64,000 nt of DNA from Kitagawia praeruptora (lineage: Eukaryota; Streptophyta; Magnoliopsida; Apiales; Apiaceae), in assembly GCA_037693485.1 (NCBI GenBank), contig CM075354.1, positions 142,995,001 to 143,059,000 of the forward strand, given 5' to 3'. The notes beneath the pieces were generated by a model. That model was not told the DNA's origin, ran no database searches, and saw only the letters and a program-made list of their open reading frames with translations. Position numbers and translations under genes: made by a program. Positions 56,626 to 64,000 of this stretch are shown piece after piece (within the stretch, counting starts at the first letter, position 1; each line of letters opens with the position of its first letter).

Positions 56626-57383
56626 TGTTAGGTCCGGAATAACGTAGAAGGGGGGTTGAATACGTTATTTAAAAATATTTCGATTTTCGAGATGTGAAAA
56701 ATGAGGTCAACAACTGAATTGAAATAAAACAATTGGTTCGGGAAAATATCTTTGAACTGATAAAAACCCAACGGGTGTTACAACTTCTAATCCAACGGAT
56801 TAGCTTCAAAAACTCGAACACTCCTAAGGATAGTTTAGGCACGAGGACCTTCTATCCGACACTTCCTGAAAGCGGGCTAAGCCGGCTTTCCTACTAGATG
56901 GACTGTCTAGCAGCTTACACAGAGAAGATATTTAAGAGAGAGAGAAAGTTGTGTGTTGAGGTGTGTTTTGAAATGAAATACAACAGGCCTATTTATAGGT
57001 TTTCAAAAAGTCACTATGCAGTTAATATACGTAACTGATTACGTATATTAAACTGACTATCAAACTTTCAACACTGCATTTTTCAATTCGAAGTTTTAAA
57101 CTTTGATTTTTTAATTCATGTGGGCCCCACATGTTTCTTACTTTATGAATAATACTTTTGGGTACTATTCATGTGAATAGTGATTTCGGTTACTATTCAT
57201 ATGAATAGTGATTTTGGATACTATTCATTTTCTCTCTTCTGTTTATTCTGCTGTTTTAATTTACCTCAGAAAATAATTCAAGTACCAGATTAATTTAATT
57301 ATTTTGTTATAAATAATTAATTAACCTGTTACTTATTTAATTTTCAGAGTAAATTAACTTTTGACAATACCTTGAGATATTAT
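56626..57383 (-). repeat. second F LTR copy, truncated by G
   Basis: It matches 20762-21253 plus 46819 to about 47153 without C, so it shows the pre-insertion sequence. Minus-strand TATA box at 56990-56997. No primer site adjoins its lower end. Confidence 0.9.
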
Positions 57384-59001
57384 TGTTATGCTAAACTCAC
57401 GCAAGCGCACGTAGTCACAAGTAATACAATTAAAGTTCGTTCCACAGAGATCTTGGTTAAGTTTTACTCAGAAAATATGTCTATGCAATAATGTATGGTT
57501 TTAATTCACTGCTAGGAAAATAACAAATAGGGTTTGTTTAACTAAATTAAACTAAGATGCAAATTAATAAACTAACAAATAACGAGAATTAAAATCGAAT
57601 TACTTATATGAGAATAACATGGAATCCTAGTTTCATTATCTACTTCACTTAGAGTTGCAGCCTTCGATTAAAACATGCGATGGTTTTGATATCTGATCGA
57701 ATAACACGAAAAGAGTAAAAGTTACCTCTCGGTATACTAGTACCAATCTAAACATACATCCACAAAAGAGATAGAAGATGAATAGGCACCTATTATGTTT
57801 AGACCCTATATCTCTATAGAATTTGAAAACATAAAGGTTGAAGCACAAGTTATTCACTTAGATCACATAGGGTAGCATAATATCTCTATTCATGCCACAA
57901 ATCATGATGCTTAACATCAACCTATCCTATGCTAGCATGGCAAGTTCTAATTCTCAAGATCCACTCTCGTTTAGCAAGAGATTAACAATTCAATTTAGAT
58001 GTTAGCTACGCATCTAAAAGCATTAAGATTAACCATACGAGGATATCAAGAATTCACCACACATAAATCTCTAAGGCATACAAACTACTAAGCTACATAG
58101 ATAAATCCACTAGGATCCCACGATAACGATTAGTTCATAATCGAACCTTTCGTCACCATGGGATTAGACGAAAGCATGATATTAAACAAGATAAAGAAGA
58201 TGAATAAATAAATAATAGAATAAGGATTAGTGAACAAATCCGTGAAAGTAACAAGCATCCAAAAGATACGCCTCCACAAAGGAATACAAGAAAAACTATA
58301 TCTAGATCTTCTTGTCGTCACGATCCTCGCCTTGGCTTCTCTCCCTTCTTGCTCTGAACGAATTTTGTGTGTAGGATGTGTAGATGATGATTTTTCTGTG
58401 CCCCAAGGTGTGTATTTATAGCCCCCAAGTGCCTCCTTGACCAAGCGATTACCGTATTTGAAATAGGATAGAATTCCGGTAATTTTCCATCTTTAATTGA
58501 AATAGAATTGCAATTCCCATGTTTAAGTTGAATTCCAGAAGCTTCAAATCGTCCCAAGTGTTTGCCATATGAATTAGGAGAAGAAAACGGCAATTTCCTA
58601 ATTAAAATACAATTCCAGGAATTTTCTGCCGTCTCCCGCGCGGCCGCGCGCGCCCAAGGCTAAATCCACCGCGCCCGCGCGCGCCTTCCTGCCAGTCATT
58701 TCTTCCCGCGCGCCCGCGCGCAGCACATGCTTCTCTCCGCGCGCCCGCGCCTAAGGTATGCTGAACAGACTGCAATTTTTCTTTTAAGTTGATTTCTTCT
58801 CCGCTTTCATTTGCAACTCCAAGCACTTGCTTTCTTGACACTAAAAACACCATATAGCACCTACTAAATGCAATATCCACATCTGGAATACACCCTGCAC
58901 AAATCTCACAAAAACATATTAAAACACACACATACTTGAGATACAAGACACCAATTTAAACCAAAATAGAATGATCCAAGTGGATATAAATCCACTTATC
59001 A
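57384..59001 (-). repeat. 3' LTR of G (1,618 bp)
   Basis: Plus-strand TGTTATGCTAAAC to CCACTTATCA. On the minus strand it starts TGATAAGTGGATT, right after the polypurine tract. Minus-strand TATA box at 58413-58420. It contains a sharp GC-rich island at 58629-58752. Short ORFs inside are not gene-like. Confidence 0.9.
58629..58752. repeat. GC-rich CGCGCGCCC island in the G LTR
   Basis: Three or four blocks of CCGCGCGCCCGCGCGC-like sequence, one with GCGGCCGC, separated by 20-30 bases, in an otherwise AT-rich LTR. Confidence 0.85.
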
Positions 59002-59012
59002 CACCCCCAAAC
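59002..59012 (-). promoter_or_regulatory. polypurine tract of G
   Basis: Minus-strand GTTTGGGGGTG precedes the LTR start TGATAAGTGG, the usual arrangement in Athila-type elements. Confidence 0.85.
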
Positions 59013-60900
59013 TTAAACCGATGCTTGTCCTCAAGCATAAACAAACAAAAATATATACAACTAGCTAGTACCACTTCCGTAGGTGATCACGGTTGCATTT
59101 GGCATATGCAACAAGCCCTTTAAACCCCTAGGCAGCCCTAGTGGACGAGTAAGGTCTCGTGAGGGCCTATAGTGAATGTACCCACAAAATCCATTTAACC
59201 TAATGCAAAGATAATGCATGAATGCAACTAATATGCAAATGCAGTTAATCTAATCTACCATACCTTCAAATCCTCTCATGCCATATCAACTTAAGAATCA
59301 AAGTAAATACGCAATGTCTTGGTGTCGAAAGTGCAAGTATTCACATAGTCTACTCAATGAACATGCATAAGTTCTCACAAGCCCATGTCAAATGTAAGAA
59401 TAAGTTAGTAAACATGCTAAGCCTACAAGAGTACATCTTTGAGACAAAACTCGGGATCTCATACGCAAGAACAAGCAAACACTCACAATCCACTCACAAA
59501 AGAATATTCACTCAAGAACAAGGGTAAGTGTATCACTCAATTCCAACAAAATCATAAACACGCTTGACATTTGGTATCAATCTAACTCTTAACACAACAT
59601 ACATCAATGACGATAATCAAAAGGTCTTTAATTGGGTTGTAACGGGGCTAGGGACAAGGTATGTCAAATAAGCCAAAACAGGTGTAGTGTCAAAAGCTAG
59701 TAAGTACCATAATAAATCACACACAACACCATATTCTCCCCCCACATAATTTCTACTAAATAAACACACTCGAATAGTTGACTAAAGTAGGATCACAATA
59801 AACACAAACATGCTCTCATAATATTTTTTTTTTTTTCTTTTCCTTTTTTCTTTTTTTTTTTTTTTTTTTTTTTCTTTTTTTTTTCTTCGAGAGCTAAATA
59901 GAACACAAACAATAATATAAACAATAACAATGATCCAATGAATTTATTACATATGTCGACTATCAAGTAAACAATCCCAATTTTCAATATTTCCCCCATA
60001 ATTATGACCAAAAATAAACCCTCCTTGCACACCTTATTACTCCCTTAAGCACTTTACTAGCCTTTGACAATGTGGGTTCAAATTAATGTAAGGCCAATAC
60101 AAGAAAAAGGTCTAGGCAAGTAATGTGGTATGTCACCGAAAAAATAGGATTAAGCTCAACGGGTTAACTAATTGATCATGTAAACATGGTGTGGTAATAT
60201 GGGAAAATATGCGGTTATTCCTAATTGCCTTTATCATTTTAATCGTCAAATAATGTCATGCGTTTCAAGAAAGACCTCAAACAACTGCTAGCAATGCAAA
60301 CAATCCGTGGACACTCAATCAAACGAATAAATTGCAACAAATATGCAATAAGGCTCAAAAACTCACTTGGTGGAAAAACATACTCAATCCCAAGCAAAAA
60401 ATCTCTCCAATGCACCTACTTGTATTCAAAGCCTGAAAACTAAATCATCTTGCACATATTCATGTCCTTCTAATTACTTACAACATTCAAAAAGTCTACT
60501 AGCTTTAACTTACTAGTGTATGTGTGTGCACAAGAACAAAGCATATCACTTCTCAAACAAAAGCATCAACAACACAAAATTCCTATAAAGCATGGGTGCA
60601 AATGCAAACTATTATGAACTCACATGATATACGAACATAAAAACAGAATGTCCTATATGAAACAAACGTAGATAACACGAACATAAATGCATAATTTACT
60701 ACTACTAATATGCAAAATATGATATCCTACATGAACGCATAAACTACGCATCCCCCAAACTTGAAAGATTCAATGTCCGCATTGAATGGAAGTAAATATG
60801 AGGGATCGCAGAAAACATACCTAAAAATACCGAAACACATGGGTTGCCTTCCACGAAGCGCTGTCGTTAACGTCATTTAGCCGGACAAATATGATTCAAA
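59013..60900 (-). other. noncoding interior of G
   Basis: 1.9 kb between gag-protease and the LTR with no ORF of note, where an autonomous Athila element would carry RT, RNase H and integrase. It includes a T-rich tract at 59823-59886. Confidence 0.7.
59823..59886. repeat. poly(T) tract
   Basis: About 64 bases of nearly pure T with a few C. The minus-strand poly-Lys ORF across it is an artefact. Confidence 0.95.
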
Positions 60901-63552
60901 TCATGGTGGCTCGAAGATTGCATTTGACTTGTCCTTAGCAGAAGAACCATTCACCCATTGTTTGACAACCTTCTTGCTTCCTTCCCACATCTTTGCTAAA
61001 TCATACTTCACTTTGCCTCTTCCTCCAATTGACTTTTTCTTTTTCTTCTTCACACCTCTAAGGTGCTTCTGCTTCTCAGTTGATTGAGAAGAACACTCCT
61101 CTACTTCATTATCCATGATCCACCTTCTTAACACATTATCGTGACCCTCTTCAAAAATTAACAACTCATCATTCAGAAGGACATACTTCAAATGAGATGG
61201 AAGTTTTTCGAGCTTGACATTCGAGAGATCTCGAACAGAAGAACTGTCAATGGAATCACTGATAGGATGTTTTAGCACATAATCAAACTCCTTTCTCTGA
61301 CCCGTATCAACTATTTCCACACTGCAACACTCTTCATCCTCTGTTGGAAATTTCATGGCCTTGAACACATTAAAGGTGACACTTTGATCTTGCACCCTCA
61401 TTGTAAGCTCTCCTTTTTGCACATCAATCAAAGTCTTTCCTGTAGCCAAGAACGGTCTTCCCAAGATTATGGGAATCTTCTTATTTTCTTCAAAATCCAA
61501 GATCACAAAATCAGCTGGGAAGATGAACTTATCAACTTTTACCAAAACATCCTCTACTATACCCCTCGGATAAGTGATAGATCGATCAGCCAACTGCAAA
61601 GAGATGTTAGTTGGCTTTGGCTCCGGTAGACCAAGTTGCTTGAAAACAGACAAGGGCATGAGATTAATGCTAGCTCCCAAATCACATAAACACTTGTCAA
61701 AAGACAACTTCCCAATGGTGCATGGAATTGTAAAGCTTCCTGGATCCTTAAGTTTAGGAGGCAATTTCTGTTGCAGAACAGCACTACACTCCTCCGTCAA
61801 TGCCACTGTTTCAAAATCTTCCAACCTTCTCTTCCTTGACAAAATATCCTTCATGAACTTAGCATATCTTGGCATCTGCTCCAACGCTTCAACAAAAGGA
61901 ATGTTAATGGACAGTTTCTTGAAGACCTCCATAAATTTCTGAAATTGCTTTTCTTGACTCTTCTTCAAACGTCCAGGGAATGGTGGAGGTGGATAGATCT
62001 GATTATTCATTGAAGATTGCTCCGGAGTAGTCTTTCCAACAGGTTTCTTGCTCTTCTCACCAACAAGCTGATCAGCCACTAAATCAGATTTCTCAATTTC
62101 TGGCACTGCAGATTTTTCAACCTGCTGATTCTGAACATCTGCATCCTCTTCAGTTGCTGATTTTTGATCGGTTGTAACCTTTCCGGATCTCAAAGTAACT
62201 GCATTGACCTGTTCCTTGCTTTCCCTCCTGCCTGGATTTACCTCCGTATCACTAGGAAGAGTTCCTTGTTGCATAATTACCAAGGCACTTGTAATCTGCC
62301 CCAACTGGGTTTCTAAGAGCTTCTGACCAGCTTGTAAGTTCTTTACCATTATCCACATCTCATCAGATTTTTCATTAGAAGATTGCCCCGCATGAGCCTG
62401 GGGTTGCTGCTGAAATCCCGGAGGTTGATATAATGTCCTTGGAGCATAAGACTGTTGATAGCCTTGATTGTACGGCTTCGCTTGCTGATAAGGTTGTTGA
62501 ACATTCTGATTGTTGCTCCAGCTGAAATTAGGATGATTCCGATTATTAGGATGATAAGTGGTTGGAACTGGTGCAGCAGGTCTCTGGAAATTACTCACAA
62601 ACTGTGCTGATTCAGAAGAGATAGCACATTGATTTGTCTCATGTGCGCCCGCACATAACTCACAAACACTAGCCACCTGCTGAACTCCATAATTAGCAAG
62701 AGAATCCACTTTCATAGCAAGAGCCTTCAACTGAGCCGTAATCCTTGAAGCTGTATCTACTTCCAAAACTCCTGCTACTTTGCCTTGAGAAAGTCTCTGG
62801 GTTGGATTCTGGTATTCATTAGCAGCCATCATCTCAATAAGTTCATAAGCTTCATCATAACTCTTCGCCCAAAGAGCTCCACCTGATGCTGCATCTAGCA
62901 AAGGCCTAGATTGTGCTCCCAACCCATTGTAAAATCCATTGATAACCATCCAATCAGGCATGCCATGATGAGGACACTTCCTTAGCATCTCCTTGTAGCG
63001 TTCCCAAGCCTCACACAAGGACTCGCCAGATTGTTGTTGAAATTGAGTCAACTGGTTCCTTATTGCTGCAGTTTTCGCCATAGGAAAGAATTTTGTAAGG
63101 AACTTCTGAGCAAGATCTTCCCATGTAGTAATGGAACCAGGTGGTAAAGAGTGTAGCCAGCTCTTAGCCTTATCCCTCAGAGAGAATGGGAAAAGCCTCA
63201 ACCTTATAGCATCATCCGTCACACCATTACACTTGAAAGTGTCGCAGATTTCAATAAAGTCCCGAACATGCATGTTTGGATCCTCTGTAGAAGCTCCCCC
63301 AAACTGGACTGAATTCTGCACCATCTGAATTGTGCCCGGCTTGATCTCAAAGTTGTTTGCTGCAATAGCCGGCCTAACAATGCTCGACTGAATGTCATTG
63401 AGTTTCGGCTGAGAATAGTCCTTCAAAGCCTTAGCTGCTGCTGCATCTGCCATTGCTACTGTAGTTTCAGTCTCCTCTTCCTTATTCTCCAAATTCTCTA
63501 CAAGATCGTCTTCTGCCAGTCTTAGTAATCGAGCTTGCGAACGTGTTTGCAT
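60901..63552 (-). CDS. gag: Athila-like Gag-protease of element G (883 aa), intact
   Basis: Start ATG 63552, 117 bases inside the primer site. Residues about 117-212 are the Retrotrans_gag domain (LRDKAKSWLHSLPPGSITTW, FLTKFFPMAKTAAIRNQL). A Gln/Pro/Tyr-rich part follows a zinc-knuckle-like CELCAGAHETNQC at 297-309 (CX2CX3HX4C). The aspartic protease has DLGAS with Asp at 624, followed by LMPLSVFKQLGLPEP and PIILGRPFLATG, all typical of Athila Gag-protease. The frame ends with a Lys-rich tail and a stop at 60901. It would form particles in which the element's RNA is packaged, but polymerase and integrase must come from another element. Confidence 0.92.
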   Translation of the reverse strand: MQTRSQARLLRLAEDDLVENLENKEEETETTVAMADAAAAKALKDYSQPKLNDIQSSIVRPAIAANNFEIKPGTIQMVQNSVQFGGASTEDPNMHVRDFIEICDTFKCNGVTDDAIRLRLFPFSLRDKAKSWLHSLPPGSITTWEDLAQKFLTKFFPMAKTAAIRNQLTQFQQQSGESLCEAWERYKEMLRKCPHHGMPDWMVINGFYNGLGAQSRPLLDAASGGALWAKSYDEAYELIEMMAANEYQNPTQRLSQGKVAGVLEVDTASRITAQLKALAMKVDSLANYGVQQVASVCELCAGAHETNQCAISSESAQFVSNFQRPAAPVPTTYHPNNRNHPNFSWSNNQNVQQPYQQAKPYNQGYQQSYAPRTLYQPPGFQQQPQAHAGQSSNEKSDEMWIMVKNLQAGQKLLETQLGQITSALVIMQQGTLPSDTEVNPGRRESKEQVNAVTLRSGKVTTDQKSATEEDADVQNQQVEKSAVPEIEKSDLVADQLVGEKSKKPVGKTTPEQSSMNNQIYPPPPFPGRLKKSQEKQFQKFMEVFKKLSINIPFVEALEQMPRYAKFMKDILSRKRRLEDFETVALTEECSAVLQQKLPPKLKDPGSFTIPCTIGKLSFDKCLCDLGASINLMPLSVFKQLGLPEPKPTNISLQLADRSITYPRGIVEDVLVKVDKFIFPADFVILDFEENKKIPIILGRPFLATGKTLIDVQKGELTMRVQDQSVTFNVFKAMKFPTEDEECCSVEIVDTGQRKEFDYVLKHPISDSIDSSSVRDLSNVKLEKLPSHLKYVLLNDELLIFEEGHDNVLRRWIMDNEVEECSSQSTEKQKHLRGVKKKKKKSIGGRGKVKYDLAKMWEGSKKVVKQWVNGSSAKDKSNAIFEPP

Positions 63553-63668
63553 ACAAACTCAAGTACCTGAAACACCACGAAACAAACAAACTAAGTAAGA
63601 ATCCGAGTCAGTGAACGCTAACGACCACTATTGACAAACACATAAACTGAAATAAAAACACCGATGAT

Positions 63669-63685
63669 CCCCGGCAGCGGCGCCA
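63669..63685 (-). promoter_or_regulatory. primer binding site of G
   Basis: Minus-strand TGGCGCCGCTGCCGGGG, six bases from the LTR, as in Athila and related gypsy elements. Confidence 0.92.
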
Positions 63686-63691
63686 AAAACT

Positions 63692-64000
63692 TGTTATGCT
63701 AAACTCACGCAAGCGCACGTAGTCACAAGTAATACAATTAAAGTTCGTTCCACAGAGATCTTGGTTAAGTTTTACTCAGAAAATATGTCTATGCAATAAT
63801 GTATGGTTTTAATTCACTGCTAGGAAAATAACAAATAGGGTTTGTTTAACTAAATTAAACTAAGATGCAAATTAATAAACTAACAAATAACGAGAATTAA
63901 AATCGAATTACTTATATGAGAATAACATGGAATCCTAGTTTCATTATCTACTTCACTTAGAGTTGCAGCCTTCGATTAAAACATGCGATGGTTTTGATAT
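63692..64000 (-). repeat. 5' LTR of G, partial
   Basis: Same as 57384-57692 by eye; the remainder lies beyond the window. Confidence 0.95.

Larger units (their letters stand above)
57384..64000 (-). mobile_element. Element G: Athila-like gypsy derivative with gag-protease only
   Basis: Left LTR 57384-59001, polypurine tract, 1.9 kb without coding, gag-protease, primer site and right LTR (63692 onwards, cut by the window end). There is no RT, RNase H or integrase sequence, so it is non-autonomous and fits the terminal-repeat elements with only a gag domain known from plants. The 309 bp of right LTR in view look identical to the left LTR, so it is very recent. The left target base run is ATTAT; the right one is outside the window. 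Confidence 0.88.

Noticed and set aside
56081..56640. Primer binding site for F
   Set aside because: No GCTCTGATACCA or other tRNA-like complement was found between gag and the right LTR copy.
58602..58946. Arg/Ala/Gly-rich minus ORF in the G LTR
   Set aside because: It translates the CGCG island and has no family features.
59793..60032. Minus-strand ORF with poly-Lys
   Set aside because: It translates the poly(T) tract.

Overview
This window looks like plant nuclear DNA, most likely from a eudicot with a large, repeat-rich genome (inference). I see no host gene, tRNA, rRNA or CRISPR array in 64 kb. Nearly everything is LTR retrotransposon, nested several levels deep, plus Stowaway-type MITEs. 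The copia elements belong to the Sirevirus (SIRE/Maximus) type: an initiator-Met tRNA primer site TGGTATCAGAGC right after the 5' LTR, a large Gag with CCHC knuckles, pol in the order protease-integrase-RT-RNase H, and a long third ORF between pol and the 3' LTR.

Layout. (A) 1-8154, plus strand: the 3' part of a copia element with a deleted pol, a long third ORF and a 3' LTR. It is inserted in (B) 8155-15777, minus strand, a decayed copia element whose 5' LTR is at 15039-15777. 15778-20432 is a mixed spacer with two clear Stowaway MITEs, one MITE remnant and (H) 16486-18919, a small non-autonomous LTR element with a simple-repeat interior. (F) is a minus-strand copia element from 20762 to 56296 whose 3' LTR is split by (C) 21254-46813, a plus-strand copia element of the same family as B. 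C's third ORF is in turn split by (E) 30788-44144, a complete 13.4-kb plus-strand copia element. Perfect 5-bp target duplications (AAGAC for E, ATTCA for C) prove the order F, then C, then E. To the right, 56297-57383 repeats F's left flank plus its LTR, which suggests a tandem duplication; that copy is interrupted by (G) 57384-64000, a minus-strand Athila-like element with Gag-protease but no RT or integrase, whose right LTR runs off the window.

State of the genes. Only C's gag and G's gag-protease are open. C, E and F pol, and all third ORFs, carry premature stops or frameshifts. E and C are young by LTR comparison (9 substitutions in 1,057 bp; 6 substitutions and one C-run length change in about 745 bp, counted by eye), and G's two LTRs look identical over the 309 bp visible.

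Most interesting signals: (1) in A, B and C a small antisense ORF lies between pol and the third ORF, and in A and C it diverges from the third ORF across a 0.5-0.65 kb gap, like a bidirectional promoter; (2) the third ORFs of four divergent elements share an N-terminal domain, a coiled coil and a following purine tract, and three carry a ubiquitin-interacting-motif-like helix; (3) a splice-acceptor-like sequence sits exactly at the gag/pol frame change in B, C and F; (4) the polypurine-tract core GGGGGAG recurs inside coding sequence in two reading phases.
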